From: Bacillus sp. EB106-08-02-XG196
GTDB lineage: Bacteria; Bacillota; Bacilli; Bacillales; Cytobacillaceae
Direction: 5' to 3'
Length of the DNA: 64,000 nucleotides
Assembly (NCBI RefSeq): GCF_013396335.1
Contig: NZ_JABWSY010000009.1
Span: 124,001-188,000, forward strand
Shown: positions 42,574-51,628 of the stretch, one piece after another
How the letters are laid out: each line of letters begins with the position of its first letter
Position numbering within the stretch: position 1 is the first letter of the stretch
Notes under the pieces: model-generated
What the model was told of the DNA's origin: nothing
Seen by the model: the letters and a program-made list of their open reading frames with translations, nothing else
The model's database searches: none
Position numbers and translations under genes: made by a program

Positions 42574-44070
42574 TTATTTCATTTCCTCTTTTAACACTTC
42601 AATTGCTTTTTGAAGCTGAGTATCATTTTTTTGAATCTGTTCTCTAAGCTTTTCCATTAATTTAAAGGTAGTATCCCCTTTTAAGATTCCATCAGCAGGC
42701 AATTTATTTGCTGTTTGAAAGCTAATAACAGCCTCTTGTGTTTTCTCATCGAAGAATCCGTCTTCACGTCCTGGATCATAACCAATTGCCTTTAACATTT
42801 TCTGTGCTGATTCAACCCCAGTTGATGAACTTGAAAGCTTCAGCTCTTTGTCAGGATTAATGATTGGTAATGTTGCGTAGTCAGGGAGCGGCACTTCAAT
42901 ATCAGGCTTAATTCCCTTTTTATGAATCCAATTACCATTCGGCGTGAGCCATTTTGCAGTTGTAAATTTAATGTTTGAGTTGTCAGGGAAGTCCTTGGCC
43001 GTTTGAACGGTTCCTTTCCCAAAAGTATTTTCACCTACAAGCTTAACACCAGCAGATTCGCTTACTGCTCCCGCAAGAATTTCAGAGGCGCTGGCACTGC
43101 CTTTATCAATTAATACGACTAACGGGAAGTCTGGGTCCCCATCATTTTGTGAAGGGTATTCCTCGGTCTTACCATTCCGGTCTTCCACTTTTAATATTAG
43201 TTTTCCTTTAGGAACAAACATACTTGAAATACTAATGGCTTCATCTAATAATCCGCCCGGATTTTGACGCAAATCTAAGACTAACCCTTTCATCCCCTGT
43301 TTCTGCAGTTCATTTAGCTTTGCAGCAAGGTCCTTTGAGGTATTGGTAGAAAAACTTGTAATTTGAACTTTGGCAATACCGTCGCCAACCATCTCACCAT
43401 AAACAGTTTCGATTGGAATATCATCTCGGATAATTGGAACCTTAACCGGAGCATCTGTTCCCGGTCGTTGAATCGTTAATTCTACCTTTGTCCCTTTTTT
43501 TCCGCGAATGATGGTTACGGCTTCAGTCGAGGTCATTCCCTGTAGACTTTTTCCGTCGACAGACACAATGATATCATTCGGCCTTAAACCCGCTTTTTCA
43601 GCAGGTGAGCCCTTAATAGGTGACACAATCATAATATGTCCGTCTTTCTCTTGAATCTCGGCTCCAATTCCTTGGAATGAAGAACTGATTGAGGAATGGA
43701 ATTTTTCCGCTTCCTCCACACTCATATAGTCAGTATAAGGATCGTCTAGAGCTTTTACCATACCATCAATAGCCCCATTAATCAGTTTTTTCTGATCAAG
43801 CTCCTCAAAATATCCACTCTTCAGCGTATCATAGGCAGTGTAAAGTTTATCAAATTCTGATCTTTCCGTCCCAACTGTAATGACCTTTTCATCCCCAAAC
43901 GATAAGGCAAATGTCGTAATACCGGTAGATAGCAATACAAGGAAAAACAAAATCAATATAAAATGAAATTTCTTAATGTGTACATACCCAGATTTCTTAT
44001 CTGTTACCTGCTCTTGTTCAAGATTTTCTTGATTAACATTTTGTTCATCCAAAGATTTCACCACTTTCAT
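42574..44070 (-). CDS. ctpA: S41 family C-terminal processing peptidase CtpA
   Basis: This 498-residue enzyme has a cytoplasmic start, one membrane helix (about 34-57), a PDZ domain with GIGAEIQEKDG and SPAEKAGLRPNDII, an S41 serine protease core with catalytic Ser in DKGSASASEIL and Lys in NTFGKGTVQ, and a C-terminal PG_binding_1 domain. Ctp proteases degrade or activate cell-envelope and sporulation proteins. Synteny with B. subtilis ctpA-yodJ-deoD supports the symbol. The ATG at 44070 lacks a good ribosome site; a TTG at 44052 with AGTGGTGA 5 bases upstream is a fair alternative. Confidence 0.92.
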   Translation of the reverse strand: MKVVKSLDEQNVNQENLEQEQVTDKKSGYVHIKKFHFILILFFLVLLSTGITTFALSFGDEKVITVGTERSEFDKLYTAYDTLKSGYFEELDQKKLINGAIDGMVKALDDPYTDYMSVEEAEKFHSSISSSFQGIGAEIQEKDGHIMIVSPIKGSPAEKAGLRPNDIIVSVDGKSLQGMTSTEAVTIIRGKKGTKVELTIQRPGTDAPVKVPIIRDDIPIETVYGEMVGDGIAKVQITSFSTNTSKDLAAKLNELQKQGMKGLVLDLRQNPGGLLDEAISISSMFVPKGKLILKVEDRNGKTEEYPSQNDGDPDFPLVVLIDKGSASASEILAGAVSESAGVKLVGENTFGKGTVQTAKDFPDNSNIKFTTAKWLTPNGNWIHKKGIKPDIEVPLPDYATLPIINPDKELKLSSSSTGVESAQKMLKAIGYDPGREDGFFDEKTQEAVISFQTANKLPADGILKGDTTFKLMEKLREQIQKNDTQLQKAIEVLKEEMK

Positions 44071-44159
44071 TGTCCAAAAAATAATATGTAAAACTTGCCC
44101 TTAGTGATTAGAATAACATCTTTTATTAAAAAATAACAAAGAAAAGTTATGTATAAAGA

Positions 44160-44190
44160 AAAAGGGCACATCCATTTGTCAGGCGTGCCG
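44160..44190 (-). terminator. Terminator of yodJ
   Basis: On the minus strand GGCAC pairs with GTGCC around a loop, followed by CTTTTTC. Confidence 0.55.
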
Positions 44191-44200
44191 GAAGTGCTAT

Positions 44201-45001
44201 CTAAATTTTCTTAACTTCATTGAAATATTCCTCTAGTGTCCAGTTATGCTCGTACATAGTACTTGCAGCTTTCACACCGACATAACGGAAATGCCACGGC
44301 TCATACATGTAATTAGTAATGTCCATTTTCTCTTTCGGATATCTCAAAATAAAGCCAAAGTGATGAGCGTTTTCTTTTAGCCATTTACCTTCAGTGGTAT
44401 TTGCAAAGGCTGTATTTAAATATAATTTATTCGACTTACTCGAAATATCCATGGCTAATCCCGATTGGTGTTCACTCGCACCTGGAATGGCTACCGCTTG
44501 TTCAGCCTTTTCTTTCCCTACCCTATTTACTTCTGCATCATACAACGATTTTTGCCGGCTAAATGAGCGGTATCCCGATACAGCAAAAATTTCGATTCCA
44601 TTTTCAGCAGCGTTAGTAAACATTTTCTCTAATGCTTCAGCAGCTTCTTTTCTCATTAAACTTTTTTCTATATCCTCATCGCCAAAAGAGAACTGTACTT
44701 CTGGTTTGACAAGATCTTTAGGTATATAATCTTCTGGCAAGTAAAACTCCTTGTTAACCAATGCCATGACATTCGTCGAATTTTGGATGACATTTTTGCC
44801 ATCTACTTCTTTAATTTCATTGAAAAAAATTGATTCTAAACTGAGTGGATCATTTATTGGAGATTCATTTTGCTCCGACTCTTGGTTTTTACTAGATTCA
44901 TTCCCAGTGAAGGGAAGCTTATTTAATAATGAATCGATTTGACTGCAGCCGCTAAAAAGAACGGTCATTGATCCAATTAATACTAGATTTTTCCATACCA
45001 T
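44201..45001 (-). CDS. yodJ: VanY family D-alanyl-D-alanine carboxypeptidase lipoprotein YodJ
   Basis: This 266-residue lipoprotein (lipobox FSGC, Cys about 19) carries a VanY/M15B peptidase domain with zinc motif SEHQSGLAMDIS and the late EPWHFRYVG. It cleaves the terminal D-Ala of peptidoglycan stems. I start at ATG 45001 after TAGGTGAGA. It sits between ctpA and deoD as in B. subtilis. Confidence 0.92.
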   Translation of the reverse strand: MVWKNLVLIGSMTVLFSGCSQIDSLLNKLPFTGNESSKNQESEQNESPINDPLSLESIFFNEIKEVDGKNVIQNSTNVMALVNKEFYLPEDYIPKDLVKPEVQFSFGDEDIEKSLMRKEAAEALEKMFTNAAENGIEIFAVSGYRSFSRQKSLYDAEVNRVGKEKAEQAVAIPGASEHQSGLAMDISSKSNKLYLNTAFANTTEGKWLKENAHHFGFILRYPKEKMDITNYMYEPWHFRYVGVKAASTMYEHNWTLEEYFNEVKKI

Positions 45002-45073
45002 TATTCTCACCTATCTATCTTTCTTCATCCTTTATGCACTATATCTATTTTTACCAAAAAGGTCAATTAGAAA

Positions 45074-45097
45074 ACCTCTTTCAAAAATGAAAGAGGT
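45074..45097 (-). terminator. Terminator of deoD
   Basis: ACCTCTTTCA pairs with TGAAAGAGGT around AAAA; a T run follows on the minus strand. Confidence 0.82.
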
Positions 45098-45104
45098 CGT
45101 TTTT

Positions 45105-45809
45105 CTATTCTTTTGTCGCTGCTTCAAGTGCAACTACAATCATGTCATTAAATGTTAATTGTCTTTCTTCCGCTGTTGTTTCTTCACCTGTTAAAATGTG
45201 ATCACTAACTGTAAGTACCGACAATGCTCTGCGGTTAAATTTAGCAGCTAACGTGTATAATGCTGTTGTTTCCATCTCAATGGCAAGGATCTGATACTTT
45301 GCCCATTTTTCAAGTTCTGCATTGTCATTATAGAAAGAGTCTGCAGTAAAAATATTCCCTACTTTTAGACTAAGTCCTTTTTCTAAACCAGCATCATATG
45401 CCTTTTTAAGTAAATCAAAGTTCGCACAAGGAGCGAAATCTACACCTCCAAAGGTAAGACGATTTATATTAGAGTCGGTTGAACTGGTCATTGCCAAAAT
45501 AACATCGCGGACTTTTACATCCTTTTGGATAGCTCCGCAAGTGCCGACACGGATTAAATTTTGGACATTGTAGCTGTTAATTAATTCATTTACATAAATG
45601 GAGATAGAAGGAACACCCATTCCTGTTCCTTGAACAGAAATTCTCTTCCCTTTATATGTACCTGTATAACCAAACATATTTCTCACTTCATTATAGCATT
45701 TGGCATCTTCTAAGAAGGTTTCTGCAATATATTTAGCCCTTAACGGGTCACCAGGTAATAATACCGTTTCAGCAATTTCATTTTCTTTTGCACCAATATG
45801 TACACTCAT
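45105..45809 (-). CDS. deoD: Purine-nucleoside phosphorylase, DeoD type
   Basis: DeoD splits purine (deoxy)nucleosides with phosphate to base and (deoxy)ribose 1-phosphate. The trimer-of-dimers family signature [17 protein letters not shown] is present, with the phosphate loop and the conserved Glu in [11 protein letters not shown] and Asp in SDHIL. The 234-residue length is standard. It appears monocistronic. Confidence 0.96.
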   Translation of the reverse strand: MSVHIGAKENEIAETVLLPGDPLRAKYIAETFLEDAKCYNEVRNMFGYTGTYKGKRISVQGTGMGVPSISIYVNELINSYNVQNLIRVGTCGAIQKDVKVRDVILAMTSSTDSNINRLTFGGVDFAPCANFDLLKKAYDAGLEKGLSLKVGNIFTADSFYNDNAELEKWAKYQILAIEMETTALYTLAAKFNRRALSVLTVSDHILTGEETTAEERQLTFNDMIVVALEAATKE

Positions 45810-45969
45810 AATAAAAATCCTCCAATCAATTAAAGTGAAGTTCGTAACTTCACACTAGTCAATATATCACAACACTTTTTAGAATGAAAAACCTTTCACT
45901 GAAAACGTCATGAATTTTTCTATTTGTGGGAAGCTATTTTTAGATTATCCAAAGGAGGTTCATAAAATT

Positions 45970-46107
45970 ATGGGAAAAAAGCATAGAGCACAAACAAATC
46001 GTCCAAAGAAAAATAATCATATTCCACCTGAGGCCATTGAAGCAGAGCATAATGCTCATGCAAAAGAAAATGAAGCATCAGGCGGTCGAAAAAGTAATGG
46101 TCAATAA
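45970..46107 (+). CDS. Small basic hypothetical protein
   Basis: The ORF of 45 residues starts at ATG 45970, 11 bases after a perfect AAAGGAGG. It is very basic and hydrophilic (KKHRAQTNRPKKNNHIPPEAIEAEHNAHAKENEAS). No domain is recognised; it looks like the small acid-soluble or Lys-rich spore proteins, but without a family signature I leave it as hypothetical. A longer reading adding 20 residues has no ribosome site. Confidence 0.65.
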   Translation: MGKKHRAQTNRPKKNNHIPPEAIEAEHNAHAKENEASGGRKSNGQ

Positions 46108-46117
46108 AAGCAAAAAG

Positions 46118-46150
46118 AAAACCTAAGGAATTTTCTCCTTAGGTTTTTTT
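46118..46150. terminator. Bidirectional terminator
   Basis: AAACCTAAGGA pairs with TCCTTAGGTTT around a 6-base loop, followed by T7. Confidence 0.88.
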
Positions 46151-46457
46151 ATCTTATCTGGATTCGATTAACAGGCTGCCACCCGCCAGGTTTCAATTGA
46201 TAATAATGCTGGCCTCCACGACCTTCATCAATTAGTATAATATCTCCAGTGGAAAGAAATCTCCCCTGATAATTCGATGGTATTCGATCGGTCACATTAA
46301 ATAGACTAAACGTTTCTTCCAAACAATTTTCATGGCTGCCTGCATGAATGAATGTACGATATACTTGTTTGTACCCTTTGTATTCTCTGTACTTTGGAGT
46401 TTGAAAGATTGTCACATCATATTGAATACTTGCTCTTCTGGTTATCGCCTTGATCAT
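46149..46457 (-). CDS. yodL: YodL-like protein
   Basis: This 102-residue protein reads QYDVTIFQTPKYREYKGYKQVYR then TGDIILIDEGRGGQHYYQLKPGGWQPVNRIQIR, the pattern of the YodL/YodL-like domain. In B. subtilis YodL binds MreB and MreBH and affects rod shape when overproduced. Its place after deoD agrees with B. subtilis. Sequence support is from memory. Confidence 0.75.
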   Translation of the reverse strand: MIKAITRRASIQYDVTIFQTPKYREYKGYKQVYRTFIHAGSHENCLEETFSLFNVTDRIPSNYQGRFLSTGDIILIDEGRGGQHYYQLKPGGWQPVNRIQIR

Positions 46458-46555
46458 CTTATCCCCTCCAACTTTTAAAGTAATTCATATTACTTAATAA
46501 TTAGAGATGGATATAGGAGAATCCTCCGGAGAAACCTGTCTTTTTTTGTCGATTA

Positions 46556-47326
46556 TTAAGAGAATCTTTGAATAACGCTTTGAATTTGCTGTTGAAGGTT
46601 TGGAATATCGGCGGATGTTACCGTTAATCTTACATTACTTTCGTCCAAACCTGCTGCTTCAGCAAATAATCCACCCAATCCGCGTGCTCGACGGTCAACC
46701 TGTAAAAGTAACTCTATTACACCATTACCAGATGGTCTGAGTACTACTTCCAGCTCATCTAATCTTCCACGGAACGGTCCAGAGGTTGGTACATATTCAA
46801 ATTCTTGGACAAATGGCAAGCGACCGCGAACTTTGTAGGATGCTTCTTCACAATCTGCTTCACGCAAACGGAATCCAAGGCTGTCGACTGCATTAAAGAT
46901 GGCATTCATTAATTGATCAGGAACAACTTGAATATAGTCTTTATCACCAGGATCCACGGCGTTTTTAATATCTAAACCAGTTGTTACCCAAATCTTGGAC
47001 CTGCCGATAGACAGCGGTGTATCTAGTGGAAGCTGGAAGGAAAAAGGAATTTCTTTTCGTTCATTTTTTCCAATTGTAAATGGGCTGGTAACTCGGAAAC
47101 GATCAATTGTAGCTGTAACATTATACTTTTTATCATCTGATTCTTTTAAATAGGTAGTATTTAATGACAAATAGATATCATCTACTTGCTGGTCTACCTT
47201 TCCACCTCTGATTTCAACGATACCATTTACCGTTTCTCCCGGCTTATACGTGTCCCTCTCGAGTTTTGTGTCAACCGTTGCTGAACCAATTCCTACACTA
47301 GCAAATACTTTGTCAAAAAAAGACAT
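46556..47326 (-). CDS. spo0M: Sporulation-control protein Spo0M
   Basis: Spo0M is an arrestin-fold protein whose loss reduces sporulation. The N-terminus MSFFDKVFASVGIGSATVDTK and the beta-sandwich body (SPFTIGKNERKEIPFSFQLPLDTPLS) are canonical. It is 256 residues. It starts 13 bases after a kinase-like gene (with GGGAGGAAA in between), so the two are likely co-transcribed, which differs from the monocistronic spo0M of B. subtilis. Confidence 0.94.
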   Translation of the reverse strand: MSFFDKVFASVGIGSATVDTKLERDTYKPGETVNGIVEIRGGKVDQQVDDIYLSLNTTYLKESDDKKYNVTATIDRFRVTSPFTIGKNERKEIPFSFQLPLDTPLSIGRSKIWVTTGLDIKNAVDPGDKDYIQVVPDQLMNAIFNAVDSLGFRLREADCEEASYKVRGRLPFVQEFEYVPTSGPFRGRLDELEVVLRPSGNGVIELLLQVDRRARGLGGLFAEAAGLDESNVRLTVTSADIPNLQQQIQSVIQRFS

Positions 47327-47339
47327 TCTTATTTCCTCC

Positions 47340-48137
47340 CTATACTAAAATTAAATTTTGGATATCTGACTTTACTTGTGCGCAGCACTCATAACAGTCT
47401 TTTATTTGTAAAAGTCTGCTGATGATGTGCTTTGCATGATATGAAATCTCCAATTCCTCTTCCCAGCTGCTTTCCTTCAATTGTTTTGGAAAAGAAAAGT
47501 TGGAGTAAAGTAAAAACAACAAAAAATGACCAAGGCCATAAAAGTCTGCCTGGGGATTTACCTCTTTTCGCAAATGCCGTATTCCCTTTTTACCGGCTGC
47601 AGTCTCATGATTATATTTCCTAGCCAGCCCTAAATCTATAAGTACGATCTCAGAACCCTTCGCAATTACATTTGGGATTCGAATATCTCTATGAATTAGC
47701 TGCTGTTCATGTAAAAAATTTATGTGCTCTAGTAATTGATAAGCAATTCTAAAAACTTCTATTTCTGAATATTTTTGACCATCCTGAAAAATTAGCTGTT
47801 CGAAATTCTTACCTTCTATATACTCCATTGTATAAAATGGTATATTTTTGTAAATTCCATCTTCGAAAAAACGAGGAAACCCAGTGTGATTTAAGGATCG
47901 AAGCAAATCTTTTTCAAGCTCAAAATCCCTTTTTCCTGACTTCGTGATTCTTTTATGGATGCGTAATGCTTTTAATACTTTCTTTTGCTGCGAGACCTGA
48001 TCAAATACTAAGTAACTATTTCCATAGCTTCCAACGCCTAAATGGGTGATAATCTCGTATCTTTCTGCAATCGTTTCATTTTGCTGAAATCTACTTTCCA
48101 TTATGTTAGCAGCAAATAAAGTCATTCTTTTAAACAT
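47340..48137 (-). CDS. Serine/threonine protein kinase-like protein
   Basis: This 265-residue protein is a Hanks-type kinase fold without extra domains. The glycine loop is LGVGSYGNSYLV, the Lys is in KKVLKALRIHK, the catalytic loop is HRDIRIPNV (HRDxxxxN) and the metal Asp is in LIDLGLA (DLG replacing DFG). Key catalytic residues are thus kept. It begins 8 bases after the His/Lys-rich peptide gene and ends 13 bases before spo0M. It resembles the small B. subtilis kinase-like YrzF/YbdM type; targets are unknown. Confidence 0.82.
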   Translation of the reverse strand: MFKRMTLFAANIMESRFQQNETIAERYEIITHLGVGSYGNSYLVFDQVSQQKKVLKALRIHKRITKSGKRDFELEKDLLRSLNHTGFPRFFEDGIYKNIPFYTMEYIEGKNFEQLIFQDGQKYSEIEVFRIAYQLLEHINFLHEQQLIHRDIRIPNVIAKGSEIVLIDLGLARKYNHETAAGKKGIRHLRKEVNPQADFYGLGHFLLFLLYSNFSFPKQLKESSWEEELEISYHAKHIISRLLQIKDCYECCAQVKSDIQNLILV

Positions 48138-48145
48138 ATAAGTAA

Positions 48146-48325
48146 TTAACTGCTAAAGAAGCTTGAAAAGAAACTGCCGCTTTTATGCTTCTTCTTATAG
48201 TGCTTATGTCCTAGGTGCTTATGTTTGTGGTGGTTCATTTTCTTCCAAGCATTACTTGAATGTGAATATTTTTTTTGATGATGAAGTTTACTTCCAAGAA
48301 TTGATTTTAAAATCTTTTTAAGCAT
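48146..48325 (-). CDS. His/Lys-rich small protein upstream of the kinase
   Basis: The 59-residue product starts at ATG 48325 with AGGAGGA 7 bases upstream and reads MLKKILKSILGSKLHHQ then a block KKMNHHKHKHLGHKHYKKKHKSGS ends in SFFSSFFSS. About half of the residues are Lys or His and several are Ser. The compositional pattern recalls spore-coat or metal-binding proteins phosphorylated by coat kinases such as CotH-CotG, which is inference. The stop lies 8 bases before the kinase gene. Confidence 0.65.
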   Translation of the reverse strand: MLKKILKSILGSKLHHQKKYSHSSNAWKKMNHHKHKHLGHKHYKKKHKSGSFFSSFFSS

Positions 48326-48420
48326 CCATCATTCCTCCTCATCTTCGCTATTCTTAATACGGTAAAGAAATAGTAAAGTTTCACCAATTAATGAAAAATA
48401 GCAAAAAAAATATCACAAAC

Positions 48421-48446
48421 AAAAAGCGAGCAGATTCAAATGCTCG
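48421..48446 (-). terminator. Terminator of yozD
   Basis: On the minus strand CGAGCA pairs with TGCTCG, followed by CTTTTTG. Confidence 0.6.
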
Positions 48447-48497
48447 TCTTTCGCTGCTTCTTATTAAAAAGATGAATAGCGTATCGTGATATTTTAC

Positions 48498-48671
48498 CTA
48501 TTCATCTTCTACTTCTTCGTCGATAATACTTTTCTCGATGAGATACTCGAAGGTGATATCAGCGATTTCTTCCAATTCTTCTTCCGTAGGAACGTATCCT
48601 CTTTTCACCAGCTCATGAAAGAAAAATTCAGCAATCTCTTCCGTATCAATAAATACTTCAATTTCTCTCAT
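48498..48671 (-). CDS. yozD: YozD family protein
   Basis: The 57-residue product MREIEVFIDTEEIAEFFFHELVKRGYVPTEEELEEIADITFEYLIEK is the YozD family, small acidic helical proteins conserved in Bacillus. The ribosome site is GGGGGC 8 bases before the ATG. Position next to yodN matches B. subtilis. Function unknown. Confidence 0.85.
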   Translation of the reverse strand: MREIEVFIDTEEIAEFFFHELVKRGYVPTEEELEEIADITFEYLIEKSIIDEEVEDE

Positions 48672-48849
48672 AGCATCGCCCCCTTTTTACGAATGTATGA
48701 TGAATTCTGCACATTCATGCTATTTACTTCTAGAAGAATCGGTAAATATTCTACAGCTTAAACATAGAGTGCAAAATAAAAGATTAAATATGTCTTTTTT
48801 TCTTTGGACAAGCATAGGATGAATAAAAAAACGATTATGAGGTGATTGT

Positions 48850-49017
48850 ATGTCATATTTACAAGCGAAATTTGAAGCTATTCTTGATGATGTGAATCAG
48901 GAGGATGGATTAATTATCACTGCCTTTGAAAAGATTTTAGAGTGCCTATTTTTTCTAATTAAATGGGGTGGGATTCCTTTAGTCATTTCCTTATTAGCAG
49001 CAATTTCCAGGTGGTAG
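48850..49017 (+). CDS. Small single-helix membrane protein
   Basis: The 55-residue ORF starts at ATG 48850 after GAGGTGAT and encodes an acidic N-terminal helix (QAKFEAILDDVNQEDG) and one membrane helix (about 29-52, FLIKWGGIPLVISLLAAI). It points opposite to yodN, whose stop lies 4 bases beyond its end. No family is recognised. Confidence 0.6.
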   Translation: MSYLQAKFEAILDDVNQEDGLIITAFEKILECLFFLIKWGGIPLVISLLAAISRW

Positions 49018-49020
49018 AAG

Positions 49021-49722
49021 CTAGACATGGCTTTTACCATCATCATTTACGATACTCTTTAATTTCCTTAAAATGACACGCATAACTTGATAATACTCCT
49101 GGTCGTGGAACATTGTATATAAAATTTTGTAATCATTAAAAATATCTAATAAATTATCGATTAACAGCTTCTTTTCCTTTTTTCGTTCAATTTCTTCAAG
49201 TTCTGCTTTTCTCACAATATTTTTTTGTGTTTTTGAAATTGCGACCTGCTGCTTCTCTTCGTTATTTACTAAATAAAGGAGTCCTAGTTTTTGAATAAAC
49301 GTGTCCGCACTCTCAGCGTCTGCAACGAGTGTCATTTCCTCTTCACCGGCTTCCAGCCATTCCCCATCACTAATTCTTGAAAGTTCGTAGATAACATCTT
49401 CCCATGCATCTTCTTTATAGCGCCAAATTTCAGTTCGAAATCCGACAATCTTAAACAAATCTGCGCCATATCCTGCGACTTGAACTAAATCTCCGAAAAA
49501 GAATTTATATTCAATATCTATTTGTTCTTGTTCCACCAAATCTCCTTCATATTCTGATAGGAGCTGCAGTCCTGATTCAACAAAAAGACCATCACTTTTA
49601 TTCACTTCGTACACATAATTCCCGTCAATCAACTTGACATCGGTTATTTTGCCAACAGTACCATACATCGTTATCACGACCGTATCACCGACCTTATACT
49701 TCGGTATATTCCTTCTTTTCAT
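49021..49722 (-). CDS. yodN: YodN-like protein
   Basis: This 233-residue soluble protein has two KOW/SH3-like segments (KYKVGDTVVITMYGTVGKITDVK and YKFFFGDLVQVAGYGADLFKIVGFRTE) and a charged helical tail. It matches B. subtilis YodN in position and pattern; function is unknown. I start at ATG 49722, 7 bases after AGAGGAT; the longer reading of 258 residues has no site. Confidence 0.72.
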   Translation of the reverse strand: MKRRNIPKYKVGDTVVITMYGTVGKITDVKLIDGNYVYEVNKSDGLFVESGLQLLSEYEGDLVEQEQIDIEYKFFFGDLVQVAGYGADLFKIVGFRTEIWRYKEDAWEDVIYELSRISDGEWLEAGEEEMTLVADAESADTFIQKLGLLYLVNNEEKQQVAISKTQKNIVRKAELEEIERKKEKKLLIDNLLDIFNDYKILYTMFHDQEYYQVMRVILRKLKSIVNDDGKSHV

Positions 49723-49810
49723 TTCCTCCATCCTCTCAATGATGAGTCGTGAATTTTGATTACAATAGTATATGCACCAATGGATGTACCCGCGCACAAT
49801 GGGGAAAAAG

Positions 49811-49839
49811 AAAAATCGCCTCTTTTTACAGAGACGATC
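49811..49839 (-). terminator. Terminator of yozE
   Basis: On the minus strand ATCGTCTCT pairs with AGAGGCGAT, followed by TTTTTC. Confidence 0.75.
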
Positions 49840-49858
49840 TAAAGGGATTTACATAAAT

Positions 49859-50083
49859 TTAATTACTTTCCGAAAGCACATAAAGTTCCCAGGCTTCATC
49901 AAATATAGTCATGGACTCTAAATAATGACCATTAAATTCCAGGTAAGAACTGAGCTCATGATAGTCTTCCGATGTTTTTGGGAAGCTATGGTCTAAAAAA
50001 GCCTCATTCGCAAAAACACTGATGGCATCCTTTGGTTCTGGGTGCCGGTATTTCATTAAAAAGTGATAAAAGGATTTAATCAT
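49859..50083 (-). CDS. yozE: YozE family protein
   Basis: This 74-residue protein contains the YozE pattern SFYHFLMKYRHPEPKDAISVFANEAFLDHSFPK and ends with SYLEFNGHYLESMTIFDEAWELY, a three-helix SAM-like fold of unknown role. It sits between yodN and yokU as in B. subtilis. The ribosome site is AAAGGCG. Confidence 0.88.
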   Translation of the reverse strand: MIKSFYHFLMKYRHPEPKDAISVFANEAFLDHSFPKTSEDYHELSSYLEFNGHYLESMTIFDEAWELYVLSESN

Positions 50084-50196
50084 ACATAGCGCCTTTCTTT
50101 CTATCCTACGACAAAAATGGATTTAACTTAAAGATACAATAACAGATAAAGATTTGATATAATTTTACCAAATATATAGAAACAGAGGTACATACA

Positions 50197-51300
50197 TTGG
50201 CAAAGAAAAAATTTCAATACTGGTTAATTCAGGTCTTGTTAATTTTAACCATCATTTGGGTTTCAACAAAGATATCCTTCTTATTTGAACCAATCGGAAT
50301 CTTTTTTTCAACCATCTTTTTCCCCATTCTGATTACAGGTTTTCTTTACTTTTTACTTAACCCAGTTGTTAATTTTCTACAGCGCCATAAAGTGCCTAGA
50401 TTATTAGCCATCATTATCATTTACGTTGTATTTATACTCATTTGTGTACTTGCAATTGGAAATTTAATTCCTGCCATTACAAAACAATTTACGGCTCTTG
50501 CGAACGAACTTCCAGTATATGCAGACAAAACCATGCAGTTTTTTGACAATGTCATGAAATCATCTGAATTTAAATGGATAATGGACGAGCAAAAGGATCT
50601 TCTTGAAACTGTCCAGGAACGGCTCATCGAATTTGCAAATACTCTTCCTAACACGATTACAGGAAGCATAACGAATATACTTGGTGTGATAACCAATATA
50701 GCTATTATTCTAGTCACGGTTCCTTTTTTATTATTTTACATGTTTAAAGATGGACACAAGTTTCCTTCAGCAATCTCAAAATTCCTTCCCAACCCATACA
50801 GGGAGGAAGGCTTATCCATTCTTAAAGAAACAGGCGATACACTCTCTGCTTATATCCAGGGCCAAGTTACTGTAGCATTGGCTGTAGGCACGCTGGCGTT
50901 TATCGGTTACCTGATTATTGATTTACCCTTTGCACTTGTCATGGCCTTAATCGTAGCATTTACTAACATTATTCCTTATATCGGTCCAATTCTTGGAGGA
51001 GCACCTGCGGTAATCGTAGCTTTATTCGATTCTCCTACGAAAGCATTGTTAGTCATAATAGTTATTCTCATCGCGCAACAGGTGGAAGGGAATGTATTAT
51101 CGCCGCTCATTCTTGGAAAAAGCTTGGACACCCATCCAGCAACCATCATCATTATATTACTTGCTGCCGGAAATCTGGCTGGGGTCCTAGGGATGGTTCT
51201 GGCAATCCCATTCTATGCAGTCATGAAAACCATTGTCTTAAACCTGGTTAAGTTTTTACGAGCGAGAAAAAACGCAGCAAAACCTATACAAACTGAATAA
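50197..51300 (+). CDS. AI-2E family transporter
   Basis: This 367-residue membrane protein has eight predicted helices and the family features PITGFLYFLLNPVV, PFLLFYMFKDG and VALAVGTLAFIGYLIIDLP followed by IPYIGPILGG. Members act as exporters, for example of autoinducer-2, or as Na+/H+ antiporters. The start is TTG 50197 after AGAGGT. It is transcribed opposite to its neighbours. Confidence 0.9.
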   Translation: MAKKKFQYWLIQVLLILTIIWVSTKISFLFEPIGIFFSTIFFPILITGFLYFLLNPVVNFLQRHKVPRLLAIIIIYVVFILICVLAIGNLIPAITKQFTALANELPVYADKTMQFFDNVMKSSEFKWIMDEQKDLLETVQERLIEFANTLPNTITGSITNILGVITNIAIILVTVPFLLFYMFKDGHKFPSAISKFLPNPYREEGLSILKETGDTLSAYIQGQVTVALAVGTLAFIGYLIIDLPFALVMALIVAFTNIIPYIGPILGGAPAVIVALFDSPTKALLVIIVILIAQQVEGNVLSPLILGKSLDTHPATIIIILLAAGNLAGVLGMVLAIPFYAVMKTIVLNLVKFLRARKNAAKPIQTE

Positions 51301-51303
51301 TGA

Positions 51304-51337
51304 AAGAACCCCTATCGTCTGATAGGGGTTCTTGTTT
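51304..51337. terminator. Bidirectional terminator
   Basis: AAGAACCCCTATC pairs with GATAGGGGTTCTT around GTCT, with T runs on both flanks. Confidence 0.88.
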
Positions 51338-51618
51338 TAGGAAGAAAAGTCAAAATAATTTCTCTTCAAAAGCCTTGGAAGGGACATTAACTCTTTATAG
51401 CTGATGCTATCTCCAATTTTCTTCGTATCAATCAGGAATAATTGATCTTCAATTTCCTTTGTTATTACATCTGTTTGATAGACCATGTTACAATCATCGC
51501 AAACCACTGCCGGGGTTTCTATAATTTGAATGGCTCTTGTGCCGTCAGGAAGCTCCCAATAAACGATATTCTCACCATTTTTAGCAGCACTCCCGCACCA
51601 TTCACAGACTAATCCCAT
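51337..51618 (-). CDS. yokU: YokU family zinc-finger protein
   Basis: This 93-residue protein has CEWCGS near its start and CDDCNMVYQ in the middle, the two halves of a YokU zinc ribbon with similarity to MqsA-type antitoxin ribbons. I start at ATG 51618 behind AGAGGGAT, 10 bases after the kamA stop. It lies directly downstream of kamA as in B. subtilis. Function unknown. Confidence 0.8.
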   Translation of the reverse strand: MGLVCEWCGSAAKNGENIVYWELPDGTRAIQIIETPAVVCDDCNMVYQTDVITKEIEDQLFLIDTKKIGDSISYKELMSLPRLLKRNYFDFSS

Positions 51619-51628
51619 ATTCATCCCT

